From contig OZ025258.1 in assembly GCA_964019135.1 (NCBI GenBank), positions 3,739,961-3,803,960 on the forward strand: a DNA stretch of 64,000 bases, in the 5' to 3' direction. Position 1 is the first letter of the stretch. Each line of letters opens with the position of its first letter. This DNA is from Arenicola marina. Taxonomy: Eukaryota > Annelida > Polychaeta > Arenicolidae. Made by a program: the position numbers and the translations under genes. Under the pieces are notes generated by a model. That model saw only the letters and a list, made by a program, of their open reading frames with translations. It did not search any database and had not been told where the DNA came from. Below, one piece after another: positions 43,391 to 52,329 of this stretch.

Positions 43391-43888
43391 TGACGAGATC
43401 AGGTATTGAGTCAGCATTGGACCAGAATCGGTCCAAGATTAGACTAGAAAATGTATTAGATAATGGACCAGAAAGTGATCAGATAATGGACCAGATAATG
43501 GACCAGAAAAGTGATCAGATAATAGACCAGAAAAGTGATCAGATCATGGACCAGATAATGTATTAGATAATGGACCACATAATGGACTATATAATGGATC
43601 ACAAAATCGATCAGATAATGGACCACATAATGGACCACAAAATTGATCAGATAATGGACCACATAATGGACCATATAATGGACCATGATAAATATTGTAA
43701 CAAATATTGAACTGGATATTGCACCACATATCGGACCAGATATCCGACCACATCACGGACCAGATCACGGACTAGATCTCGGACCAGATGACGGACCAGA
43801 TCTCGGACCACATCACGGACCAGATGGCGGACCAGATGACGGACCAGATCTCGGACCACATCACGGACCAGATGACGGACCAGATCTC
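43391..43888. repeat. degenerate ATGGACCAGAT-type minisatellite
   Basis: A 10-20-base pattern around GGACCAGATAATGGACCA drifts to GGACCAGATCTCGGACCACA on the right, so two related families follow each other. Both strands give low-complexity ORFs (VHYLV, GPDHGPD) that I reject. It ends about 24 bases from the donor of exon 43912-44124. Confidence 0.85.
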
Positions 43889-43911
43889 GGGGCGTGTCCC
43901 ACGTGACTCAC

Positions 43912-44124
43912 GCTCTGCTGGTGCATCATCTCGGAGATGGTGTTCTCGTACTGCTGGCCCAACATGCTCATCTTCTGCATCTGCTCCTCCTTCAGCTTCT
44001 TGATGACGGCCTTCTGCTCCGGCTTGGCCGTCGTCTGCAGGATCTGCTCCTTCAGCGCCTTGTACTGGCGCTGCTGGATCTTCACGGCGTCGTGGAACTG
44101 GCGCCGGATCTGGGCCTCCTTTTG
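43912..44124 (-). CDS. TAOK: TAOK exon: coiled coil (QKEAQIRRQF to MMHQQS)
   Basis: Exon of 213 bases, 71 codons, phase 0. Acceptor CGCCCCGCAG ends at 44,125; donor CAGAGC-GTGAGT at 43,912/43,911. It reads QKEAQIRRQFHDAVKIQQRQ, YKALKEQILQTTAKPEQKAV and so on, matching the vertebrate segment that starts K-E-L-Q-I-K-K-Q-F. The exon or exons before it are not visible (gap at 44,201). Confidence 0.96.
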
Positions 44125-44200
44125 CTGCGGGGCGACACGGCACGACCACGTGGTCAACCAGTGAACCGAGGGGGGGGGGGGGAGGGAGGGGGGGGGGGGA

Positions 44201-44400
44201 NNNNNNNNNNNNNNNNNNNNNNNNNNNNNNNNNNNNNNNNNNNNNNNNNNNNNNNNNNNNNNNNNNNNNNNNNNNNNNNNNNNNNNNNNNNNNNNNNNNN
44301 NNNNNNNNNNNNNNNNNNNNNNNNNNNNNNNNNNNNNNNNNNNNNNNNNNNNNNNNNNNNNNNNNNNNNNNNNNNNNNNNNNNNNNNNNNNNNNNNNNNN
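44201..44400. other. assembly gap (200 N), probably hiding TAOK exons
   Basis: It separates the truncated 54-bp array from a C-run. The coding segment between ...SKEEMRK (exon 45673-45801) and QKEAQIRR (exon 43912-44124) is missing, whereas vertebrate TAOK has roughly 100-150 residues there. The real gap is therefore probably larger than 200 bases and flanked by repeats that blocked assembly. Confidence 0.7.
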
Positions 44401-45672
44401 CTCCTCCTTGCTCCTCTGGTACACTGCGCTCCGGTACACCTACCTTCCTCATCTCCTCCTTGCTCCTCTGGTACTGTTTGCGCTCCGGTACACCTACCTT
44501 CCTCATATCCTCCTTGCTCCTCTGGTACTCTTTGCACTCCGGTACACCTACCTTCCTCATCTCCTCCTTGCTCCTCTGGTACACTGCGCTCCGGTACACC
44601 TACCTTCCTCATCTCCTCCTTGCTCCTCTGGTACTGTTTGCGCTCCGGTACACCTACCTTCCTCATCTCCTCCTTGCTCCTCTGGTACTGTTTGCGCTCC
44701 GGTACACCTACCTTCCTCATCTCCTCCTTGCTCCTCTGGTTACTGTTTGCGCTCCGGTACACCTACCTTCCTCATCTCCTCCTTGCTCCTCTGGTACTGT
44801 TTGCGCTCCGGTACACCTACCTTCCTCATCTCCTCCTTGCTGCTCTGGTACTCTTTGCGCTCCGGTACACCTACCTTCCTCATATCCTCCTTGCTCCTCT
44901 GGTACTGTTTGCGCTCCGGTACACCTACCTTCCTCATCTCCTCCTTGCTCCTCTGGTACTGTTTGCACTCCGGTACACCTACCTTCCTCATATCCTCCTT
45001 GCTCCTCTGGTACTGTTTGCGCTCCGGTACACCTACCTTCCTCATCTCCTCCTTGCTCCTCTGGTACACTGCGCTCCGGTACACCTACCTTCCTCATCTC
45101 CTCCTTGCTCCTCTGGTACTCTTTGCGCTCCGGTACACCTACTTTCCTCATCTCCACCTTGCTCCTCTGGTACACTGCGCTCCGGTACACCTACCTTCCT
45201 CATCTCCTCCTTGCTCCTCTGGTACACTGCGCTCCGGTACACCTACCTTCCTCATCTCCTCCTTGCTCCTCTGGTACTCTTTGCGCTCCGGTACACCTAC
45301 CTTCCTCATCTCCTCCTTGCTCCTCTGGTACTGTTTGCGCTCCGGTACACCTACCTTCCTCATCTCCTCCTTGCTCCTCTGGTACTGTTTGCGCTCCGGT
45401 ACACCTACCTTCCTCATCTCCTCCTTGCTCCTCTGGTACACTGCGCTCCGGTACACCTACCTTCCTCATCTCCTCCTTGCTCCTCTGGTACACTGCGCTC
45501 CGGTACACCTACCTTCCTCATCTCCTCCTTGCTCCTCTGGTACTCTTTGCGCTCCGGTACACCTACCTTCCTCATATCCTCCTTGCTCCTCTGGTACACT
45601 GCGCTCCGGTACACCTACCTTCCTCATCTCCTCCTTGCTCCTCTGGTACTGTTTGCGCTCCGGTACACCTAC
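44401..45672. repeat. 54/52-bp array built from the donor end of TAOK exon 45673-45801
   Basis: About 24 copies. On the minus strand each has TACCAGAGGAGCAAGGAGGA then GATGAGGAAGGTAGGTGTAC and CGGAGCGC. The first part equals the last 32 or so coding bases of the exon (Y-Q-R-S-K-E-E-M-R-K) and the GTAGGTG is its donor. Two unit types occur: 54 bp (...CGCAAACAGTAC or CGCAAAGAGTAC) and 52 bp (...CGCAGTGTAC). Some copies have GATATGAGG for GAGATGAGG. Long ORFs on both strands are by-products. The left end is cut by the N run. Confidence 0.96.
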
Positions 45673-45801
45673 CTTCCTCATCTCCTCCTTGCTCCTCTGG
45701 TACTCTTTGCGCTGCTGACTCTGGAACTGCTTGAGCTCTGTCTCCTGCTGCTGTAACATCTGTCGCGCCTTCTTCTTCTCCGAATTCTCGTTGTGCTTTT
45801 T
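45673..45801 (-). CDS. TAOK: TAOK exon: coiled coil (KKHNENSEKKK to SKEEMRK)
   Basis: Exon of 129 bases, 43 codons, phase 0 (or 132 bases if the upstream AG of GAGCAG is used). It reads KKHNENSEKKKARQMLQQQE, TELKQFQSQQRKEYQRSKEE, MRK; the QQRKEYQRSKEE part aligns with the vertebrate S-Q-K-R-E-Y-K-L-R-K-E-Q. Donor GAGGAAG-GTAGGTG at 45,673/45,672. The donor edge is the source of the array at 44.4-45.67 kb. The true donor might be any of the identical copies; the first gives the expected frame. Confidence 0.93.
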
Positions 45802-45811
45802 CTGCTCACAT

Positions 45812-46069
45812 ACATCAAACAGAAACCGATAAAGAGATAAAGATAGATAAATAAAGATAGATCGATAAAGAGCCAAACAATACGTCATAGGATGCAGGAT
45901 ATCTTACACAACGACAGTGAGCGTGATAATCCGGTGGTTGAACTGACAGCATTACAACGACTGCTTACAGAATGAAGTGTTTCTTGACGTGAAATAGACA
46001 CTTTGCAGACAAAGGCTTGGAGAAACATTGAACCTTGATTCGTTGCTCGGAGAAGGTAACCTCCACTTG
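45812..46069. other. unique intron sequence
   Basis: AT-rich sequence with a short GATA-like microsatellite (45,828-45,865). No gene seen. Confidence 0.5.
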
Positions 46070-46829
46070 GCGGGGAGGGGAGAGGGGAGAGGGGAGAGGC
46101 GTGTAGGGGAGGGGAGAGGTGAGGGGCGAGTGTGGGGGAGGGGAGAGGGGAGGGGTGTGCGTGTGGGGGAGGGGAGAGGGGAGGGGCGTGTGTGTGGGGG
46201 GGAGGGGAGAGGGGAGGGTGTGTGTGTGGGGGGGAGGGGCGAGGGCAGGGGTGTGCGTGTGGGGGAGGGCAGAGGGAAGGGGCGAGTGTGTGGGGGAGGG
46301 GGGAGGGGAGAGGGAAGGGTGTGTGTGTGGGGGAGGGGAGGGGAGAGGGGGAGGGGCGTGTGGGGGGGGGAGGGAAGAGGGGGACGGCCTGTGTGTGGGG
46401 GAGGGGACAGGGGGAGGGGCGTGTGGGGGGGGGGGGGACAGGGGAGGGGCGTGTGTGTGGGGGAGAGGAGAGGGGATGGGCGTGTGTGTGGGGGAGGGGC
46501 GTGTGTGTGGGGGAGGGGAGAGGGGATGGGCGTGTGTGTGGGGGAGAGGAGAGGGGGAGGGGCGTGTGTGGGGGAGGGGAAAGGGGGGAGGGGCGTGTGT
46601 GTGGGGGAGGGGACAGGGGGAGGGGCGTGTGGGGGGGGGACAGGGGAGGGGCGTGTGTGTGGGGGAGAGGAGAGGGGATGGGCGTGTGTGTGGGGGAGAG
46701 GAGAGGGGGAGGGGCGTGTGTGGGGGAGGGGAGAGGAGGAGGGGCGTGTGTGTGGGGGAGGGGAGAGGGGGAGGGGCGTGTGGGGGGGGGGGGGGAGGGG
46801 ACAGGGGAGGGGCGTGTGTGTGGGGGAGG
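46070..46829. repeat. purine-rich minisatellite (GGGGAGGGGCGTGTGTGTG)
   Basis: Degenerate units of about 30-38 bases: GGGGAGAGGGGAGGGGCGTG then TGTGTGGG. It continues at 47,025-47,075 beyond an inserted SINE-B. Strongly polypurine on the plus strand, so G-quadruplex or triplex structure is plausible. ORFs of 240-313 codons on both strands are low-complexity and rejected. Confidence 0.93.
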
Positions 46830-47024
46830 GGAATGGAATGGAATGTTGGTGTTTTAGGCCACTTTTGTGCACATACAGGCTAAAGTGGGCCAAGGAACCT
46901 CCCGAGACGATGAAGGATGAAGGAATGAAACATGCCCCAGATTAGGTGCCCGAGCCCGGATTCGAACCCAGGACCTATTGATCTGCGGTCTAGTGCGCTA
47001 ACCCACTACACCAGGGAGGCCCCC
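46830..47024 (-). mobile_element. SINE-B, complete, inserted in the purine minisatellite
   Basis: On the minus strand: head GGGGGCCTCCCTGGTGTAGT then GGGTTAGCGCACTAGACCGC, B box GGTTCGAATCC, body CACCTAATCTGGGGC and CGGGAGGTTCCTTGGCCCAC, end GTGCACAAAAGTGGCCTAAA and an (ATTCC)n tail. It is flanked on both sides by GTGTGGGGGAGGGGA, which may be a target duplication or simply the surrounding repeat. The near-intact head shows the tRNA origin. It lies in sense orientation within a TAOK intron. Confidence 0.9.
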
Positions 47025-47112
47025 GTGTGGGGGAGGGGAGAGGGGAGGGACGTGTGTGGGGGGTGAGGGGAGGTCCTGGTGATAGGGTAAGGACGGTGGG
47101 CGGGACGCTGAC

Positions 47113-47247
47113 CTTGGCTTCGACGTCCTTGATATATTTTTGCTGCAGCTTCTCCAGCTCGCGTTGGAAGTTGAACATGAGGGTCTCGTACTCCTTGTCC
47201 AGCTTCGTCTTGTGGTCCTCCATCTCCTGGCTGAACTTGTTTTCAGC
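47113..47247 (-). CDS. TAOK: TAOK exon: coiled coil (AENKFSQEME to IKDVEAK)
   Basis: Exon of 135 bases, 45 codons, phase 0. Acceptor GGTGCTGCAG ends at 47,248; donor GCCAAG-GTCAGC at 47,113/47,112. It reads AENKFSQEMEDHKTKLDKEY, ETLMFNFQRELEKLQQKYIK, DVEAK, matching the vertebrate E-N-K-L-K-A-E-M-D-E-H-R segment. Confidence 0.96.
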
Positions 47248-47381
47248 CTGCAGCACCATGGAAACCATTGTGACGCAAACCCATTGTGTCATCAACAATT
47301 GTAATATATACTAATATTGATGAACGTACTTTATAACATGGAGATGTGTTGAGTCGTAGTCCTGTATTAGTAGGCACCCAC

Positions 47382-47549
47382 CTGCTCGAGCTGCTTCTGG
47401 TGCTGCCGCCGGAGCCGCTTGTACCCTGTCATCTGGTCCCGCATCACGTTTTCCTGGATGTGCTCCGTCCGCTGCTGGTTCACGATGGAGGTCGTCCGGA
47501 TCGTCGCGAAGTTGTTGGCGCCGGGTTCGCTGAAGCTGCTGGCCGAGGA
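47382..47549 (-). CDS. TAOK: TAOK exon: [10 protein letters not shown] ... RQHQKQLEQ
   Basis: Exon of 168 bases, 56 codons, phase 0. Acceptor CCCACCCACAG ends at 47,550; donor GAGCAG-GTGGGT at 47,382/47,381. It starts [20 protein letters not shown] and ends [21 protein letters not shown] and [15 protein letters not shown] are hallmark TAOK sequences at the start of the coiled coil. Confidence 0.97.
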
Positions 47550-48282
47550 CTGTGGGTGGGGGAGAGGGGGGGGGGTAGAGGGCAGACACAGGTCAGTGGA
47601 CAAACACACGTAAGGCTGACACGTCACAACGAGGCAGAGATATACCTCATACAGTGAAGACGTCATCGGCGATAACGCGCGTCACAGGACATAACGTCAT
47701 TAACTTTCAACGAGAATGACCGGATATGACGTCATGCGCGGTACTGGGCATGAGCGGATATGACGCCGCGCGCGATACTGCTCCATGCGCGGATATGACG
47801 TCACAGGACAGCCCAGGACATGCGTTGTGATTGGGTGTTTTTGTAATCAGTTCTCTACTAGTGTCGTATAAATCTATAACTAGACGGCTTAAATGATACT
47901 AACGAAGGTATTACGACACACACCATCAGTTAGGGACAAGGGACCGACCAAGAAAGGTCAAGGCCATGGACTACAGACTACATCAATAGGTGCTTACAAA
48001 GCTTACATTAACTTTGAGCAGGCGTTCATTAAGCTTACACTATCAACAGCTAAATAACATATGTAAATTACGACAAATTGGGATTGGGCTCTGACTGAAT
48101 TCCATCACCAAGTGAAAAGTTGACACCCAAAACAATACCCGATAACCGCAGTCACAGATACATTGTCCGTGACAAGACTAGGCATGACCCCACCAGCAAG
48201 CCACCAGGGTGTCCTGTATACACAGAACCCCGGGTGGGTAGACAAAGCACACTCCACTGGCAAAACCAGGCCACGCCCAATA
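47550..48282. other. unique intron sequence
   Basis: Three short repeats of GCGGATATGACGTCA type (47,715-47,810) and G-runs near 47,565. No exon recognised. Confidence 0.5.
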
Positions 48283-48500
48283 GAAGTGGTTGGTTGGTTA
48301 TTCAGGACGCTTTAACCACTTTTGGTCATATCGCGTCAATGGAAGAAGGAAGGGAGAGTGGAGCCATTTCCCCGGGGGTAACCCCCTACTCTTTGCACAG
48401 AAGGACATGGGACCTTTATCCTGGGACCACACATACATGGCCACAGCGGGGCTCGAACCATCGATCCACGTGCAGTTTAGCTCTGAGCTTCCGGGTCGGC
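48283..48500 (-). mobile_element. SINE-A copy, 5'-truncated or diverged head
   Basis: On the minus strand the body AAGGTCCCATGTCCTTCTGT and the end ATGACCAAAAGTGGTTAAAG with an (AACC)n tail are intact. A B-box-like GGTTCGAGCC is present, but the A-box half is reduced to GGCGCCGACCCGGAAGCTCA. Same orientation as the gene. Confidence 0.85.
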
Positions 48501-49030
48501 GCCTGTGTTAAGTCTCAACGGTCAACACACGGATACGAAACGGGAAGACTTGACCACACAGACGTTAAAACAATGACTAATGACATATGAACATATTCTA
48601 GTGAATGATATGATATATGAAATACAAAGCAAGCTAAAACAAAGTCAAAACATACCTTCCCCTAAATCCAACATGCATATTGTATTAACGAACGTAAACA
48701 TTCTGTAAGACAAACTCGGTACACCTAGACATCGAGAAACTTGCTGTGACACCTGCCACGACATGTGCCACGACACCTGCCGTGACACCGGCGGTGACAC
48801 CTGCCGCGACACATGCCGTAGCACCTGCCGTCAAAAATGCCGCGACACCTACCGTCCTGACACCTACAGCAGAACCTTAACCCATGTTGCCACTAATACC
48901 ACACCACGAAACTCAAATCCACTTCAAATTCCTAATCTTACACCTCGCGAAACAAAAAAATCCTATACGACAAAACCCAAAAATCCATAGACGTTCCGGC
49001 CATATCCACAACTCCCGCTACCATCTCTAC
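48501..49030. other. intron sequence with a degenerate minisatellite
   Basis: At 48,745-48,870 a loose 12-base pattern (CACGACACCTGCCGTGACAC) repeats about ten times with decay. The rest is unique. Confidence 0.6.
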
Positions 49031-49255
49031 CTTCCTGAGCCGACCGGGGCAGCAGATGCGGTCGTCGCTACCCTGCGAGAGCTTCCTGTGGGGTCGGGGG
49101 GCGCCTGGCCCGTCCCAGACACTGGACCCTGAGAGGCTGGAGCCACACACACTGGACCCTGTGAGGGTGGAGCCCCACACCCCGGTGGCCCACACCCCGG
49201 AGACCCACACGTTGGACAGCGACCCGGCGTGGCGCCCCCGCACCAGGCCCACTCC
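49031..49255 (-). CDS. TAOK: TAOK exon: Ser/Gly-rich linker (lineage-specific)
   Basis: Exon of 225 bases, 75 codons, phase 0. Acceptor TGTGCATTCAG ends at 49,256; donor CAGGAAG-GTAGAG at 49,031/49,030. The in-phase frame reads GVGLVRGRHAGSLSNVWVSG, then several G-S-S-V and S-L-S-G-S-S repeats and RKLSQGSDDRICCPGRLRK. I do not find a direct match in vertebrate TAOK, but both splice sites, the phase and the position fit the variable linker between the kinase and coiled-coil domains. Other frames are also open, so this exon is less certain. Confidence 0.6.
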
Positions 49256-51221
49256 CTGAATGCACAAGCACCCGCCTTATATATATCTATAACACGCTTC
49301 AGGCCGAGCACGTGGCCGGGCGATAATACCCTTAATTCCTCAATTATCGGTTTTTGACAATGTTCCCTCCGCGGACCAGCCAGTAAGCAATCACACAGGC
49401 AAGAGAAGGACAGCATACTAATTTATACCCGATTCTGATTGAGAAAAGATTGAACAACTTAGGCATTCAACAGTCAATAGGTAAGGCGTATAACAAACAG
49501 TCTACAGGTATATAAATGCAAATAGGTTTTGAACCATTTCAATATCATGCCAGAGAAAAAGAAAATCTACAGGCATGATGGTGAGGAAAGCCTTACATAG
49601 AACTCACATCATAATTCACATGCCACCCATTGGAAGGTCAATTAAAGGTCACTAGGTACTCCACACCAGAGGAATAATGCAGACATGATCTGGACTCGGC
49701 GTTAGGTGTTAGGCGTTCATGCATAGATATTTCTGTTCACACTATTTCATTTTCCCCTTTCACCCAAGCTCCACAACACTGCGATACATATACCAGATTA
49801 TCTCGCAGTGCAGCAGACAAAGTATTGTAAAATCCGTTTCCCCAATCACCACGTTCTATATTAATGCGGTAAGTGTCGTTAGATTACTCTGGTGGTGATA
49901 TTTGTGAAGATACAAAGGGGGAGACCACAGACGCCTAACCCACAATGCAATGGGACAGGTTTCACATCACGGCCTACGTTCTGGCCATAGTGACACATGC
50001 ATCATGGGGGATGTAACTTAAAGTGGCCACCACATCATACACACAGAAAAGGAACAAGGCATACAGGGGGGTGGTCAGGGGACTGTCTACGGTCTGTCTA
50101 CGGGGTGACACAGAGGATGCAAGGCCTCCTAATGAGGGTGGGGGAGAGGGTTGAAAGCAGGGTGGGTGGGGAGGGGAGGGTAGTAGGCAAGGGACAGACA
50201 TGTGGGGGGGGGGGGGGGGGTGGACGGGTTAGCAGCAGTGCCATTACCGTATGCCAGGGACAGTGGGTCACATCAGATTTGTTCCGGAGCCGTTTCTGCG
50301 CATGCGTAGTGGACCTACAGGTGGGGTACACACGGAGATGGAGGGGGGGACAGACGGAGGGCGGCGATCACTAAGAGAGGCTAGCGATACAACCACTCAA
50401 TAGGGTGCACCCACACAAGGACCGCCAGAAGGGCTGGGGTGGGTAAGGGAGGGGTGATGGGGGAAGAGGGGGTAACAGATCCAACGCCGTACTTACTAGA
50501 AGTCTAGAACTGTGTTGTTGTGGATGCTAGGAATACAAGATGGCGGAAAGCAACGTATAAGAGACGCCAACCTGACTTCCGCTACTTCCTGTCAATCGTA
50601 TTTGTGTCATTGAATGGTATATAACTTGTACACGTAGGCTACCCTTAAGCTCTGACCAGGCCAGCAGTATGTAACAAGGCAGTGATATACGGGTTCTTAA
50701 AGCGACAGCAGTCGTACGTCAACCAGACGCAGAGTCAAAGATTATAGATTATATAATAATAATTTATCACTAATTCCAAATCCAACATTAAATTGATCCA
50801 TACAGGAAATGCAGTCGCGAATTCCGGTTAACTATTGGTCACGTGGTTTAGGAGATCATTGCACGTGGTAAGGCGTTCAGTACTTCCCGGACCTCCTAAT
50901 TGCAGGAGCCTTAGATATATGTGTGGAGCATTTGTATCATGCTGCTCACTGTGAAGGTGAGCTTATTGCCCTGCTATATGTGAGCCTTACAATGTTTCCA
51001 AGCACAAGCCTTACATGTAACATATCGCGGCGAGGGTACCGCCGTCTATGATATCAATGCTAGCCGAGAGTAATACGTGAGCTATGCTGAATCAATGGGT
51101 TGACCTTAACATCGAAAAACGACCATAGTCTGATGGATCAGGTCTCGCGTGAGTTCAACGCGACTTGACGAGATGGTGAGAAAAATATAGGGGGGTGACC
51201 ACGTGGTCCGGTCAGACTTAC
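49256..51221. other. intron sequence, no recognised feature
   Basis: AT-rich to 50.0 kb, then G-rich tracts (50,130-50,220 and 50,420-50,470). No exon-like segment with TAOK similarity. Short ORFs only. Confidence 0.5.
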
Positions 51222-51389
51222 CCGTCGTCCCCCGCGCGAGAAGGTGGTGACCTCGTCGTGCGTGTCGTTGAAGGACTGGAGGGCGGGGGGTCCCGGGATG
51301 CTGGTCTGGCTGCTGGTGCTCACCTCGCTGCTGCTCCGCACGCTGTGCTGGCTCGTCACGCTGTTGGACTTACTGCTCGCGTTATCCTC
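51222..51389 (-). CDS. TAOK: TAOK exon: Ser/Thr-rich linker, downstream copy of a duplicated exon
   Basis: Exon of 168 bases, 56 codons, phase 0. Acceptor TGGCATGACAG ends at 51,390; donor CGACGG-GTAAGT at 51,222/51,221. It reads EDNASSKSNSVTSQHSVRSS, SEVSTSSQTSIPGPPALQSF, NDTHDEVTTFSRGGRR. The first 22 codons are duplicated at 52,262-52,327 with mostly silent changes. An internal GTGAGC after SSSE could act as an alternative donor. The linker is rich in Ser/Thr, as in vertebrate TAOK. Confidence 0.85.
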
Positions 51390-52012
51390 CTGTCATGCCA
51401 CGCCAGGTCACGGCACAGCCGGGCACAGCGCCACCAGGCGGCAGAGTAGGAAAGATAAGGAGGGGAGGGAGAGCACGTGGTTAGAACGGTCTCCTTGACA
51501 TCACTTGTATGGACATCGGTCGTAGCGGCTGACCAATGTTTATCAGCCAGTCGGGCATTAACCCGGTATATGTCTTACAATAGGAGAAAACTAATATATA
51601 GGGAATAAGGCCGGACACCAGTACACCAAGGAGGGACAGCAGCACTCATAGGAGTACTGACAGAAGCATGTCATTTCGAAGCGTATTTACACATGCAAAT
51701 CAAGTCCATGAAGGTAATACAACAACTGGAATGTTAACTATTATTAGATACAAATGGTTATGGTTCATTCTTCCACCAAGAGCGTAGAATTACACAGTAT
51801 CAGAAACAGTCACCAGAACCTTATTGTTATGAGAAGCGATATATGTAAAAGAAATGTACATCGTTTTAGAGTTAAATGAAGCATCACCCATCAGCCCGAT
51901 TAATAACAGTATATGTACAACCACAAGGAACCAGAGTTTCCCCCAATTTGCAGGATGCAGATGAATCACTTTTAATCGTCACAGTCTGAGACGCGAAGCC
52001 GCGTGAATTGAC
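51390..52012. other. intron sequence between the two exon copies
   Basis: Unique sequence; no repeats or exon-like segments seen. Confidence 0.5.
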
Positions 52013-52084
52013 TTATAATCGGATATACAATTCTTGCAGCCGAAGCAAGCATGGATCTAGAGTCAAGGGGGCTATGTCTAATTC

Positions 52085-52215
52085 CGCGCCGCCCCCAGGC
52101 CCAGGCCTTAGGCCCCTGCCCCACGCCCCAGCCTCACGCTCCAGGCCCCAGCCCCACACCCAATGCCCCAGGCCCCAGCCCCAAGCCCCAGCCCTAAGCC
52201 CCACACCTTCACAAT
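52085..52215. repeat. C-rich minisatellite (CCCCAGGCC-type, about 12 bp)
   Basis: Irregular units such as CCCAGCCCCACG and CCAGGCCCCAGC. It lies about 45 bases downstream (in gene sense) of the duplicated exon copy. Frames through it are low-complexity. Confidence 0.75.
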
Positions 52216-52261
52216 GGCGGGGTTTCATACAAAGCTCTTCCCGCGTATCGTGAATACTAAC

Positions 52262-52327
52262 TTTACTGCCACTGCTTAAGCTGTGTTGGCTTGTCACGCT
52301 GTTGGACTTGCTACTCGCATTATCCTC
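52262..52327 (-). CDS. TAOK: TAOK duplicated exon, upstream copy (candidate alternative exon)
   Basis: Acceptor ends at 52,328 after a strong pyrimidine tract (two TTCCTTTAACCC units, CCCTTTAG). The frame reads EDNASSKSNSVTSQHSLSSG then SK, against SVRSSSE in the other copy. Differences in the first 16 codons are silent (AAT/AAC, AGT/AGC, ACA/ACG, CAA/CAG), which implies selection on the protein. A possible donor GTTAGT follows codon 22, aligned with GTGAGC in the other copy. If used it would add 22 residues in phase. It could instead be an old, unused duplicate; the weak donor leaves this open. Confidence 0.55.
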
Positions 52328-52329
52328 CT

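Noticed and set aside
43894..45756. 620-, 436- and 424-codon plus-strand ORFs
   Set aside because: They are antisense readings of the 54-bp TAOK donor array and run through N; the minus strand gives proper TAOK coding sequence.
46028..46945. 305-codon Gly/Glu/Arg ORF and 313-codon Pro/Ser/His ORF
   Set aside because: Low-complexity readings of the purine minisatellite on both strands.
47025..47112. Junction array at the donor of exon 47113-47247
   Set aside because: The purine repeat nearby does not include the donor or exon bases.
49039..49259. 67-codon plus-strand ORF (P-E-T-H-T-L-D-S-D-P type)
   Set aside because: It is antisense to a minus-strand exon with good splice sites and correct phase.
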